A DNA stretch of 59,042 nt from Candidatus Borkfalkia faecipullorum (GCA_019114245.1 DXFX01000103.1:1-59042); one strand, 5' to 3'. Counted from the stretch's first letter, positions 15,906 through 24,089 are shown. Notes: generated by a model from the letters alone, not told the origin. Numbers and translations: made by a program.

Positions 15906-17051
15906 GTGATCTACTTTGACAATGCCGCCACGGGCGGCAGAAAACCGTATGCGGTACAGCGCGCCGTGCGCGCGGCGACGGAAGGCTGCTGCGGCAACCC
16001 CGGAAGAAGCGGACACGCGCTTGCCCTGGCGCTCGCGCAGGACGTGCTGCGCACGCGCCGACTTCTGGCGCGCTTTTTCAACGCACCCGACCCCGAACGG
16101 GTGATCTTTACCCAGAACTGCACGCACGCGCTCAACCTGGCGATTCACGGACTTTGCGCGCAAAAACGGGGTACGTCCCCCGAGATCCACGTCGTTTCCA
16201 CCGTTGCCGAGCACAACAGCGTACTGCGCCCGCTGTTTGCCCTCGAACGGCAAGGAAAGATCTCCCTCACCCTCGTGCAGGCGGAGCGCGGCGTCGTCTC
16301 CCCGCGGAACATTGCCGCCGCCGTGCGGGAAAATACCGTTGCGGCGGTGTTTACGCTTGCCTCCAACGTGACGGGCATGACCATCGACCCCGCGGCGGTG
16401 CGCGCCCTGCTGCCCGACGACGTGCTGGCCATCTGCGACGGGGCGCAGGCGTGCGGACACATCCCCGTCGATCTGCGCGGGGCGGGCATAGACGCGCTTG
16501 CGGTGGCGGGACACAAGGGAATGTGCGGCATTCAGGGAAGCGGTGCGCTGCTCCTTTCCGAACGCTTTTCCCCGCCTCCCCTGCTGTACGGCGGCACGGG
16601 CAGCGAGAGCGCCAACCCCGATATGCCCCTCTTTTATCCCGACCGCCTGGAAGCGGGAACCATTTCCTGCCCTGCGGCGGCTTCCCTTGCCGAAGGCGTT
16701 CTGCACCTTTTGCCGCGGCAGGAAAAGATTGCGGCGCACCTGAAAAAGCTGACGGGCGTACTTGTGAACGGGCTCAAAGAGATCGAAGGGATCGCCGTGT
16801 ATTCCCGCCCCAACCCCTGCGGGATCGCGGCGTTTGCCTGCGACAACCTGCAATCGGAATTTTTTGCCCAGCGGCTTTCGGACGAATACGACATCGCCGT
16901 GCGCGGCGGACTGCACTGCGCGCCGAAAATGCACGAGGCGCTGGGGACGAAAGAGGGGCTGGTGCGCGCCTCCCTCTCCGAATACAGTACCCGCGCGGAA
17001 GCGGAGCTGTTTTTGCGGGCGGTGCGCGAAATTTCCGCAAGCGTGCGCTGA
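15906..17051 (+). CDS. class V aminotransferase, cysteine desulfurase-like
   Basis: This 381-residue PLP enzyme of the NifS/Csd group would mobilise sulfur or selenium from cysteine or selenocysteine. It has the N-terminal FDNAATGGRKP, the PLP-binding lysine in AVAGHKGMCGIQG near residue 205, and VRGGLHCAPKMHEALGT, whose Cys matches the catalytic loop cysteine of SufS-type enzymes. The start is GTG, chosen because AAAGGAGG lies seven bases upstream. No IscU-type scaffold is adjacent, so the partner may be the divergent DUF3343 protein. The exact substrate is inferred. Confidence 0.88.
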   Translation: MIYFDNAATGGRKPYAVQRAVRAATEGCCGNPGRSGHALALALAQDVLRTRRLLARFFNAPDPERVIFTQNCTHALNLAIHGLCAQKRGTSPEIHVVSTVAEHNSVLRPLFALERQGKISLTLVQAERGVVSPRNIAAAVRENTVAAVFTLASNVTGMTIDPAAVRALLPDDVLAICDGAQACGHIPVDLRGAGIDALAVAGHKGMCGIQGSGALLLSERFSPPPLLYGGTGSESANPDMPLFYPDRLEAGTISCPAAASLAEGVLHLLPRQEKIAAHLKKLTGVLVNGLKEIEGIAVYSRPNPCGIAAFACDNLQSEFFAQRLSDEYDIAVRGGLHCAPKMHEALGTKEGLVRASLSEYSTRAEAELFLRAVREISASVR

Positions 17052-17057
17052 AACACA

Positions 17058-17112
17058 TATGCGCGGCGGCGAAAACGGGCCCCTTTTGTGCCCAAATGCG
17101 CCGCCGCGCATA
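17058..17112. repeat. large inverted repeat after the aminotransferase gene
   Basis: A perfect 14-bp arm (17058-17071) is matched at 17099-17112, with a smaller GGGC/GCCC pair inside the loop. The right arm is followed by a run of A rather than T. It may end plus-strand transcription poorly or mark a decayed mobile repeat. Confidence 0.6.
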
Positions 17113-17139
17113 AAAAAAGCCGCGCACGGTGTGCGCGGC
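17112..17139 (-). terminator. intrinsic terminator for the small minus-strand gene
   Basis: GCCGCGCAC (17119-17127) pairs with GTGCGCGGC (17131-17139). Read on the minus strand the hairpin is followed by seven T. It lies just past the stop of the 17149-17424 gene. Confidence 0.88.
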
Positions 17140-17148
17140 GGGGGCGAG

Positions 17149-17424
17149 TTACGTCTTTTTGAGTTTTTTGACGACCTGTTCGAGCTTTTTGCGCTTTGCC
17201 CCGTCCAGCATGGGAGAAACGGCGCGCACAAAATTGTCCAGTTCCGCATCCGAAAGGGTACCCGCGCGCCTGCCGCGCTCCGCCTCCCGATAGATGGCGC
17301 GGAGAATGTCCCCTTCCCCCTTGCCTTCAAACGCGCGCGCCAGCGACTGCGCCATGGCGTCCGCGTCCTTGGGGAGCGCGCCCCGGTCCTTTGCCTCTTT
17401 GACAAACTTGTTGAAATCTTCCAT
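17149..17424 (-). CDS. small helical protein of unknown function
   Basis: This 91-residue soluble protein is predicted to be almost wholly alpha-helical and highly charged. It ends in a Lys-rich helix (AKRKKLEQVVKKLKKT). I do not recognise a family. The start at 17424 (MEDFNKFVKEAKDRG) has GGAGG five bases upstream; a GTG two codons earlier is possible. It is divergent from another small unknown gene 74 bases away, and a clear terminator follows it. The start signals, length and terminator support a real gene; the function is unknown. Confidence 0.75.
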   Translation of the reverse strand: MEDFNKFVKEAKDRGALPKDADAMAQSLARAFEGKGEGDILRAIYREAERGRRAGTLSDAELDNFVRAVSPMLDGAKRKKLEQVVKKLKKT

Positions 17425-17498
17425 AGCCACCTCCGAAAAAGTTTACAATACCAATCTATGCCGCGGGGCAAAAAAATGCGCCCCGCAAAGGAGCGCTT

Positions 17499-17816
17499 AT
17501 GCAACTTCTCATCATTGCCCTGCTGCTTTTATCCATGCAGAAAGAACAGACTTCCCTGCAGGATCTGCAGCCCCTGCTCGCTTTTCTGCAGAGCGGGGAG
17601 CTCAAACCGCTTGCCGAAAGCAAGCCTTTTTCCGACCTGCACCTCGGGAATGCGGACGCAAAGGCGGTGTTTGCGCTGTTCGACGCCCTGCGCGGCGCCC
17701 TGTCCGATCGGAAAGAGGAGCCGAAACAGCCGCAGACAGCCGAAAAAACATCCTCTCCGCTGGACGGAATTGCCGACAGCGACATTCTCTCCGCGCTGAA
17801 CAGCTACCTTTCCTGA
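17499..17816 (+). CDS. small protein with hydrophobic N-terminus, unknown function
   Basis: This 105-residue protein begins MQLLIIALLLLSMQKEQ, a short hydrophobic stretch with no preceding charge. It could be a weak signal or membrane anchor, or part of an amphipathic helix. The remainder is Leu/Ala/Ser-rich and probably helical, with an acidic/Gln-rich linker near residues 70-85 and the end ILSALNSYLS. AAAGGAG precedes the ATG. It is divergent from the small gene at 17149-17424. No family is recognised. Confidence 0.7.
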   Translation: MQLLIIALLLLSMQKEQTSLQDLQPLLAFLQSGELKPLAESKPFSDLHLGNADAKAVFALFDALRGALSDRKEEPKQPQTAEKTSSPLDGIADSDILSALNSYLS

Positions 17817-17832
17817 CGTACGGCTGTGCCGC

Positions 17833-17867
17833 CGCGCATACGACGCGTTTTTCTGACGGTATGCGCG
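17833..17867. repeat. inverted repeat after the small plus-strand gene
   Basis: CGCGCATAC (17833-17841) is exactly complementary to GTATGCGCG (17859-17867), with a 17-base centre containing TTTTT. It could form a hairpin in the 3' end of the 17499 transcript. No T-run follows, so a terminator role is doubtful. Confidence 0.5.
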
Positions 17868-17884
17868 CGTATACATATGTCTGC

Positions 17885-17917
17885 AAAAAAAACGACGGAG
17901 CGCGTTTGCGCTCCGTC
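17885..17917 (-). terminator. intrinsic terminator of the S41 protease operon
   Basis: GACGGAGCGC...GCGCTCCGTC (17894-17917) forms a 10-bp stem with a four-base loop. On the minus strand it is followed by a G and eight T. It sits six bases past the protease stop. Confidence 0.9.
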
Positions 17918-17922
17918 CTGCG

Positions 17923-19335
17923 TTATGCCGTTATCCTGTTTAAAATTTCCGTCAGTTCCGCGTCGGGATATTCCCCGTACGATACGGCGGAAACGGCGAC
18001 GGCGCCGTCGTCCGTGGTGACGCCCTTGCCGTGGATGCTGTTCCCGTTGGGCCAGAAGATCTGTGCGGAAGTCAGCTTGACCGCTTCGCCCGTGGAGGGA
18101 TTGGAATAGCTGGTCTGCATGATCCCCTTGCCGTACGTTCTGGCAAAGCCCTTGCCCTGCGTATCCGTGAGGAAAATATCCGAATAGGACACCGTTCCGT
18201 AATCGATCATGGCGCCCATCAGCGCTTCGGAAGCGGACGCCGTGTTCCCGTTTGCCGCGATGTACACCTTTTTACCGGACAGATACTCGCTGTACAGATT
18301 GGCTCCTGCCCCGTAATTGATCTGCATCCCGCTCTTGTATTTTGCGTACAAAACGACGGGATTGGAAGCGGGAGCATCCTTCATCAGGTACTGCGCGATA
18401 TTGCAGAGAATGCTCAGATTTCCGCCGCCGTCGTTGCGCAGATCGAGCAAGAGCGTCTGTTTTGCGTCCTTTTCAAACTGCTGCAGAGCGTACACAAATT
18501 CCTGCGCGGCGTTGCCGTTGAATTCTACCAGCCGCAACACGGCGAGATCGCCCGTCACCTGTTCGTCCAGAGAGACGTACTCGGAAACGTCCTGCCAGAC
18601 CTTTTCCTTTTCCAGATATGTCCAGGCTTTCGAGTCCGCCGCATACAGGACGTAACTTTCCGTGTACTCGGCGCTCGTGACGGAGACCACCGTGCTCTGC
18701 GCGGCGGAAAGCTCCGCCTCGCTCGCGACGGGCGTCGTTGTAAAGCGCAGAAAGACGGTTTCCCCTGCGCCGTAGGAAGAGAGCTCTTTTGCCATGCTCT
18801 CATAGGTAAAGGTGGACACGAGCTCTCCTTCCGATTTTCCGATCCCCGTCAGGTACAGTCCCGTTTCAATGGGGAAATCGGCGGTTTTTGACGCATAAAA
18901 GACGGGGGATCCGATGGAAACGCGGGCAATTTTATTGCTACCCGAGAAAAAGGCCATGCCGAACCCGCCCATGATGCCCTGATTTTCGCTGACGGTGCGG
19001 TCGAATTCTTCCGCGGTATAGTACTGCGAATAGATGTCCAGAGCATTGTCCTCCACGCCCTGGATGGCGGCATTCCAGAATTCCTCATCCGAAATGTCCT
19101 GGTAGTAGGTCTTGTCGATCTGGTCTTTGAACCAGAGCAGAGATTTCAGCCCGTCGTCGTAAAAGAGCGAAGAGGCACCCACGCCCGTAAAAAAGGCCGC
19201 AACGAGAGCGGCAAGGCTGAGAATACAGGCAAGGACAAACCTGACCGTCCTCTTTTTCTTCGCCTGCGTCAGCTGCGCCTGCGGCGAAGAAGAGGGTTCT
19301 TCCCCGAAGAAAGGATCGTTTTGATGTTCCGACAT
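17923..19335 (-). CDS. S41-family C-terminal processing peptidase-like protein
   Basis: This 470-residue protein has a hydrophilic cytoplasmic N-terminus (~30 residues, acidic then KKKR), one transmembrane helix at ~31-55, and an extracytoplasmic body. A PDZ-like region lies near residues 115-205, followed by the S41 core: LLLDLRNDGGGN near 290 and the serine in ANGNTASASEALMGAMIDYG near 355. The lysine expected a few strands later is plausible in DTQGKGFARTYGKG. CtpA-type proteases trim exported or misfolded proteins. AAGGAG precedes the ATG, 14 bases after cdd. Confidence 0.88.
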   Translation of the reverse strand: MSEHQNDPFFGEEPSSSPQAQLTQAKKKRTVRFVLACILSLAALVAAFFTGVGASSLFYDDGLKSLLWFKDQIDKTYYQDISDEEFWNAAIQGVEDNALDIYSQYYTAEEFDRTVSENQGIMGGFGMAFFSGSNKIARVSIGSPVFYASKTADFPIETGLYLTGIGKSEGELVSTFTYESMAKELSSYGAGETVFLRFTTTPVASEAELSAAQSTVVSVTSAEYTESYVLYAADSKAWTYLEKEKVWQDVSEYVSLDEQVTGDLAVLRLVEFNGNAAQEFVYALQQFEKDAKQTLLLDLRNDGGGNLSILCNIAQYLMKDAPASNPVVLYAKYKSGMQINYGAGANLYSEYLSGKKVYIAANGNTASASEALMGAMIDYGTVSYSDIFLTDTQGKGFARTYGKGIMQTSYSNPSTGEAVKLTSAQIFWPNGNSIHGKGVTTDDGAVAVSAVSYGEYPDAELTEILNRITA

Positions 19336-19349
19336 AAATTCTCCTTATT

Positions 19350-19742
19350 TTATTTGAAGGTGTACCAGCGCGAAGGCATCAGCTCTCCCAGCGTGACCGT
19401 TTTGAGAGGGTCCTCTTCCAGCAAAAATTCCGCGCGGTCGTTTTCGGGCGAAAGCTGCAGCAAAAATTCGCGGCAGGCGCCGCAGGGCGGGAGAGGTTTC
19501 CCCTGCTCGTCCACGCACACAAAGCGGCGGACGGTGCGTTCGCCGTCCGTGACCATCGCCGCGGCGGCGCTGCGCTCCGCGCAAAATCCCAGCCCGCAGG
19601 CGAGATCGATATTCACGCCCTTATAGTATTTCCCGTTTTTGCCTTCCAATACCGCCGCCACAACGCCCGAGGAATCGAACTTTCCAAGCGATACGGGATG
19701 CAGCGTTGCGCGCGCAAGCTCCAGCATTTCTCTGTACGTCAT
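19350..19742 (-). CDS. cdd: cytidine deaminase
   Basis: This 130-residue enzyme deaminates cytidine and deoxycytidine in pyrimidine salvage. The zinc site is the tetrameric type: CAERSAAAA near residue 54 supplies one Cys and the catalytic Glu, and PPCGACRE near 87 supplies two more Cys. The C-terminal ...ELMPSRW matches the family. GGGGAAAA precedes the ATG. It sits between the malic enzyme and S41 genes on the same strand with short gaps, so they are probably co-transcribed although functionally unrelated. Confidence 0.95.
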   Translation of the reverse strand: MTYREMLELARATLHPVSLGKFDSSGVVAAVLEGKNGKYYKGVNIDLACGLGFCAERSAAAAMVTDGERTVRRFVCVDEQGKPLPPCGACREFLLQLSPENDRAEFLLEEDPLKTVTLGELMPSRWYTFK

Positions 19743-19781
19743 TTTTCCCCTTTTCGTCCCGAAAATGGCGGGACGTATCCG

Positions 19782-20951
19782 TTAAATGCGTGCAATTCCC
19801 TCTTTTTTGGCCTGCTCCGCCACTGCCTTTGCCACGGCGGGAGCCACGCGCTTGTCAAACGCGGAAGGGATGATGTTGTCGCGTGCGAGGTCCTCCCCCA
19901 CAAGCTCTGCCAGGGCGCGCGCCGCGGCCACTTTCATGCCCTCGGAAATGTCCTTTGCGCGCACGTCCAGCGCGCCGCGGAACACCCCGGGAAAGGCCAG
20001 AACGTTGTTGATCTGGTTGGGGAAATCGCTCCTGCCCGTGCCGACGACAAAGGCACCCGCCTCCAGCGCGTCCTGCGGGTAGATCTCGGGCTCGGGGTTT
20101 GCCATGGCAAACACCACGCTCTTTTCCGCCATGGAAGAGACCGTTTCGCGGGTCAGCTGTCCTGGTTTGGAAACGCCGATAAACACGTCCGCGCCGCGCA
20201 CGGCGTCCGCTAAGGTGCCGCGCAGGTGCGCGCGGTTGGTCACTTTTGCGATGTCCGCCTGCGCGTCCGTCAGCCAGGTCTCCCCTTCGCAGACGATGCC
20301 GAAGCGGTCGGTGAGGGTGACGTTCTGCGCGCCGCTCTCCAAAAGAAGTTTGCAGATGGCGATGCCCGCGCTGCCCGCGCCGCAAATGACGATGTTCACC
20401 TTTTCAAGCTGTTTTTCCGCAAGTTTGAGCGCGTTGAGAAGCGCCGCCGTCACCACGATGGCGGTGCCGTGCTGGTCGTCGTGAAAGACGGGGACGTCCA
20501 GCTTTTCTTTGAGCCTTTTTTCCACGGCAAAGCATTTGGGGGCGCAGATGTCCTCCAGATTGATGCCGCCGAAGGTGGGGGCGATCATTTCCACCGCCCT
20601 GACGATGTCGTCCTCGTCCTGCCCCGAAAGCACGATGGGAACGGAATCGATGCCCGCAAATTCGCGGAACAGGATGGCTTTCCCTTCCATGACGGGAAGG
20701 CCCGCCAAGCCGCCGATGTTGCCGAGTCCGAGCACGGCGCTGCCGTCGGAAACGACGGCGACGGTATTCCATTTTCTGGTATACGTATACGCCGCGGAAG
20801 GATCTTTGGCGATCTCGCGGCAGGGTTGAGCGACGCCCGGGGTGTAGGCGAGGGAAAGGGATTCCCTATCCTTGACTTCCACGAGGGAGCGCACTTCGTA
20901 TTTGCCGCGAAGCTTTGCGTGCAGTTCGAGAGATTTTTCGTAAACGTCCAT
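19782..20951 (-). CDS. NAD(P)-dependent malic enzyme
   Basis: This 389-residue enzyme is the short bacterial malic enzyme, which oxidatively decarboxylates malate to pyruvate. The N-terminal catalytic domain has SLAYTPGVAQPC, VSDGSAVLGLGNIG, the metal-binding EDICAPKCF and FHDDQHGTA. The Rossmann domain has ICGAGSAGIAICKLL, followed by FAMANPEPEI. I chose the ATG at 20951 (MDVYEKSLELH) with an AGGAG site eight bases upstream. A perfect palindromic hairpin sits directly before that site. The PucR-type gene upstream on the same strand is a candidate regulator. Confidence 0.95.
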   Translation of the reverse strand: MDVYEKSLELHAKLRGKYEVRSLVEVKDRESLSLAYTPGVAQPCREIAKDPSAAYTYTRKWNTVAVVSDGSAVLGLGNIGGLAGLPVMEGKAILFREFAGIDSVPIVLSGQDEDDIVRAVEMIAPTFGGINLEDICAPKCFAVEKRLKEKLDVPVFHDDQHGTAIVVTAALLNALKLAEKQLEKVNIVICGAGSAGIAICKLLLESGAQNVTLTDRFGIVCEGETWLTDAQADIAKVTNRAHLRGTLADAVRGADVFIGVSKPGQLTRETVSSMAEKSVVFAMANPEPEIYPQDALEAGAFVVGTGRSDFPNQINNVLAFPGVFRGALDVRAKDISEGMKVAAARALAELVGEDLARDNIIPSAFDKRVAPAVAKAVAEQAKKEGIARI

Positions 20952-20964
20952 ATCGTATGCTCCT

Positions 20965-20980
20965 GCCCGCATATGCGGGC
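20965..20980. promoter_or_regulatory. palindrome abutting the malic enzyme ribosome binding site
   Basis: GCCCGCATATGCGGGC is a perfect 16-base palindrome ending immediately before AGGAG of the malic enzyme gene. It could be a dimeric protein site or a hairpin that affects ribosome access. Confidence 0.45.
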
Positions 20981-21005
20981 GAATTGATTTTTGCCGTAGT
21001 TTTTG

Positions 21006-21022
21006 CGCGGCGTGCCGCCGCG
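21006..21022 (-). terminator. hairpin between PucR-type and malic enzyme genes (possible attenuator)
   Basis: CGCGGCG and CGCCGCG form a 7-bp stem with a three-base loop, followed on the minus strand by CAAAAAC rather than T. It lies in the gap downstream of the regulator. It is a stable hairpin but a weak terminator. Confidence 0.35.
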
Positions 21023-21044
21023 AACATATGCGCGAGAGCGCATT

Positions 21045-22064
21045 TTACACGAGTTTGTTGAGAATGGTGATGATGCGGAAGGTGACCGCATCCGAAAATT
21101 TGCGCAGGTTCAGGCCCGTGACCCGCTCGATCTTGTCCAGGCGGTACATCAGCGTGTTGCGGTGCATATACAGGTTGCGCGAAGTTTCGCTGACGTTGAG
21201 GGAATTTTCCAGAAATTCCTCGGCGGTGTTGACCATGTCCTCGTCTTTGAGAAGTTCGCGCGCGTCCCCGTCCAGCAGAACGGAGAGGTACTCGGAAAGT
21301 TTTGCCTCGGACACGTCTTCCAGCATACGGATGAGCATGAACTCGCGGTAGCTGTGTACGTTGCCCTTGGAATTGAACGTGACGCTCATGCGGAGGGCGG
21401 CGCTCGCCTGCTGGTAGGAGACGGAAACGTCCTCGAAATGGCGGAAAGTCCCGCCCACGCCGACACGGCAGCGGATGCCCAGCTCTTCATACAGAGAGCG
21501 GGACAGAAAGCCCGCAAAATCCACGGACGACTGGTATTCGGAATCCGCTTCCACAAACTTGATAAAGGCGCAGTCCTTGCCCGAAATGCTGACGGCGCAG
21601 TCCGATTCGTTCTCTATGTACTGCGAAAAGAGGGAGATGACGTCCGAAGTTTTTCCTTCCGCGGCAACGGCGAGCACAAAGCAGGGAAGATCGGGAACGG
21701 AATACTTGACGCGGTATTTCTGAATGTCCGAAGGGGCGCATTCCCCGAGCAGGATGCGGCGCACAAACTCGCCCTTCGGCAGATTGACGGCGCGCGACGA
21801 GGAATTTTCGATGAGGTCGGACAGCAGAAAGGCGTAATTTTTCTGCACGCGGGTGGCGCCTTCCAGCCCGAACAGATACTGTTCGCTGCGGAACATCGCC
21901 TTGAAATAGGTGCGGCCGTTCTGTTGCAGGATCCCCTCAAAATCGGGAGAGATCCCCTCCCCCGTCGGCGTGGAGACGGGATCGCCCGATGCGGTGTACA
22001 CGTCGAGATCCAGCCCCGTATTTTCGTTGATGGAACGAAGAGTTTTTTTGAGTTCGCTGTTCAT
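21045..22064 (-). CDS. PucR/CdaR-family transcriptional regulator
   Basis: This 339-residue regulator ends in the typical PucR-type C-terminal HTH (ENSLNVSETSRNLYMHRNTLMYRLDKIERVTGLNLR), preceded by a GGDEF-like/CdaR middle domain with GVGGTFRHFEDVSVSYQQA. The N-terminal ~130 residues look like a sensor domain. CdaR-type proteins respond to small organic acids. Its position upstream of malic enzyme on the same strand makes malate or a related acid a reasonable but unproved ligand. GGGAGGG precedes the ATG at 22064. Confidence 0.9.
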   Translation of the reverse strand: MNSELKKTLRSINENTGLDLDVYTASGDPVSTPTGEGISPDFEGILQQNGRTYFKAMFRSEQYLFGLEGATRVQKNYAFLLSDLIENSSSRAVNLPKGEFVRRILLGECAPSDIQKYRVKYSVPDLPCFVLAVAAEGKTSDVISLFSQYIENESDCAVSISGKDCAFIKFVEADSEYQSSVDFAGFLSRSLYEELGIRCRVGVGGTFRHFEDVSVSYQQASAALRMSVTFNSKGNVHSYREFMLIRMLEDVSEAKLSEYLSVLLDGDARELLKDEDMVNTAEEFLENSLNVSETSRNLYMHRNTLMYRLDKIERVTGLNLRKFSDAVTFRIITILNKLV

Positions 22065-22251
22065 GTTTCCCTCCCGCAGGCGCAAAACACCGTGCGTTGT
22101 ATATCATTATAGCGCAAAATCGGACAAATATCAATCTCTTTTTAAAAACTGCGCGCTTTCGGGAAAATTTTTACGCCGTTTACACATTCTGTACAGAAAA
22201 GGGATTGCACACATATTTTTTGCGCGTGAAAATATCTTTTTTATTTTATAC

Positions 22252-22280
22252 TTGACACTTTTACTTATATATAGTAAAAT
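22252..22280 (+). promoter_or_regulatory. sigma-A promoter of the polytopic Q-rich protein gene
   Basis: TTGACA (22252-22257) and TAAAAT (22275-22280) have a 17-base spacer. The leader to the ATG is ~75 bases and contains TAACGAT and ATCGTTA, which could pair around a GC-rich middle. The rest of this ~300-base gap shows no other gene. Confidence 0.8.
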
Positions 22281-22361
22281 TGTAAGCGTAACGATCCCGC
22301 CGCGGGAGGAGCTTCCGCACGGGGAACGTTTACAAAAATCGTTAAAACGGGGTAACTTCTT

Positions 22362-24041
22362 ATGACATCCATGGAAATGCCGGAAAACGTTCCCGCAAAA
22401 AAGAAGGGGAAAGTTTTACAGACCGTTCTCTCCCTGCTCATCTTTGCGGGCTTTGTCGTATTCCTGTTTGTTCCCAAACTTGCAGGATACGGAACCAGCC
22501 TGTTCCAACAGCTGCTGGACCTGTTCAAGGGAAACTTTACGGGCTATAACCTTGCAAAAATTTCCCTGTATGCGGTGATCGGTATGTACGCCGTCCTGCT
22601 CATCTGCACGGTGGCGGGACTGTTTGTACACAGGCGCGGCGCCGCGGCGTTCAACTTCATCAAGACGTTTGTCGCCGTCGCAGTCATGGCGTTCTTTGCC
22701 TATGCCTACATTTCCGACCCTGCGCAGACGGCTCCCCTCTTCGATCAGCTGAAAGCGCTCTTCTACGATGAGAAAACCTATCTCGCCATCAACGCGGTCA
22801 GCCTGTCGCTGGCGGTGGGCGTGCTCGCCATGATCGTACTGAGCATCGTCACCTACAAGGGAAAGGGCGTTGTCAAACTTGTGTACCTCCTGCTGGCGGC
22901 GGGATTCTTTGCCGTTGCCACCTTTAAGTTTGTGGAAGGATATACGTTCTTCGACCTGTTCGGAGATTTTACCCTGAACACGGGAACGGTGGGAAACGTC
23001 ACCCGCATCGTCCTGCTCGTCTTCGGGTACGCCATGCTCGCCAACCTTGCGCTTGCCCTCCTTGCGATGGCTATGCCCCATTCGGGCGGACTTGACATTG
23101 TCCGCGCGGCAGCAATGTTCCTGATCGGGATCGCGGCGCTCATTTTCGTCGGCATTTACGGCGGATTTGCCAACCTGTTCTCCTCCCTCGGGACGGTGAT
23201 CACGGCGGGCATCGCGCTCGTCCAGCTGATCTACACGGTGATCGTGCTGTGCGTCGGGCATAAGATGCGCGTAAACCGCGAAGCGGAAGAAAAGGCGCTT
23301 GCCGCGGCTGCGGAAAAGGCCGCAGAAGCGGAATCGGCGGCTAAACCCGCGGAAGAAGTTCCCGTACAGCCTGCGGAAGCTCCCCTCCCCGAAGCGGCGG
23401 AAGAGCCCGTCCAGGAAAGCAACCCCGACGCAGACAAGGCCAATGCGGCGTTTGAAGAGGCGGCAAGCTTCTCCTTCGACGATGCGCCCGAAGAGCCCGC
23501 CCAGACGGAAAGCGCCTACGACAGCGCCATCCGCGACGAAGCGGAGCCCGCTCCCCAGGCGGAAGAACCCGCCTTCGATTTTGAAAAGGCAAAATACGAC
23601 GGCAATTTCAACCGCCAGTATGCAGACTTTGTGGCGCAGGAAGAAGCGCGGGCAAAACAGCAGCAACAGCAGACTTATTACGGCGGCGCGCAGCAGCAAC
23701 AGCAGACTTATTACGGCGGCGCGCAACAGCAACAGCAGCAGCCTTATTTCGGACAGCAGCCCTACTACGGCGCACAGCAGAACGCGCCCGGCGGCTATTA
23801 CAGCGCGGGATTCATCCCCGATGCGTTTATCAGCAGCCTGACCCCTGCCGAACGCGACGAGTTCGACCGCCTGTTCATTTCCCGCATTTACGGGGACAAC
23901 AAGCGTCTGCCCGCTTACCGCATCGGCGGCGACAACCGCGAATTCTTCACCAAGATCTTCGTGTTTATGGGAAGATACCGCAACGTCATTTCCGACGGAC
24001 TGCTGGAAAAGATCTATTCTTACAGCAATTCCATCCGATAA
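22362..24041 (+). CDS. polytopic membrane protein with Q/Y/G-rich linker and C-terminal domain
   Basis: This 559-residue protein has no family I recognise. Residues ~18-310 hold about eight transmembrane helices. An Ala/Glu/Pro-rich acidic linker spans ~310-430. From ~433 there is a low-complexity stretch built of QQQQQ-TYYGGA units, encoded by a 33-base tandem repeat at 23658-23723 and a degenerate continuation. The last ~75 residues form a compact, probably folded domain (LTPAERDEFDRLFISRI, then DNREFFTKIFVFMGRYRN). The C-terminal part should be cytoplasmic if the helix count is even. It has its own promoter and terminator. A membrane scaffold tethering a C-terminal domain is inference. Confidence 0.75.
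   Translation: MTSMEMPENVPAKKKGKVLQTVLSLLIFAGFVVFLFVPKLAGYGTSLFQQLLDLFKGNFTGYNLAKISLYAVIGMYAVLLICTVAGLFVHRRGAAAFNFIKTFVAVAVMAFFAYAYISDPAQTAPLFDQLKALFYDEKTYLAINAVSLSLAVGVLAMIVLSIVTYKGKGVVKLVYLLLAAGFFAVATFKFVEGYTFFDLFGDFTLNTGTVGNVTRIVLLVFGYAMLANLALALLAMAMPHSGGLDIVRAAAMFLIGIAALIFVGIYGGFANLFSSLGTVITAGIALVQLIYTVIVLCVGHKMRVNREAEEKALAAAAEKAAEAESAAKPAEEVPVQPAEAPLPEAAEEPVQESNPDADKANAAFEEAASFSFDDAPEEPAQTESAYDSAIRDEAEPAPQAEEPAFDFEKAKYDGNFNRQYADFVAQEEARAKQQQQQTYYGGAQQQQQTYYGGAQQQQQQPYFGQQPYYGAQQNAPGGYYSAGFIPDAFISSLTPAERDEFDRLFISRIYGDNKRLPAYRIGGDNREFFTKIFVFMGRYRNVISDGLLEKIYSYSNSIR
23658..23780 (+). repeat. in-frame 33-base tandem repeat coding for Q/Y/G-rich segment
   Basis: Two identical 33-base units (23658-23690 and 23691-23723) are followed by degenerate copies to ~23780. 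The units are a multiple of three, so unit gain or loss keeps the frame and would change linker length. Confidence 0.9.
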
Positions 24042-24048
24042 AACTTTT

Positions 24049-24080
24049 GCCGTCCTGCCCTGCAGGACGGCTTTTCTTTT
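24049..24080 (+). terminator. intrinsic terminator 1 after the Q-rich protein
   Basis: GCCGTCCTG pairs with CAGGACGGC (24049-24071) and is followed by TTTTCTTTTT. Confidence 0.9.
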
Positions 24081-24089
24081 TGTATCCCC

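Noticed and set aside
23658..23780. Short direct repeats that could suggest a CRISPR array
   Set aside because: The repeats are adjacent in-frame codons for Gln/Tyr/Gly with no unique spacers, inside a clear gene.
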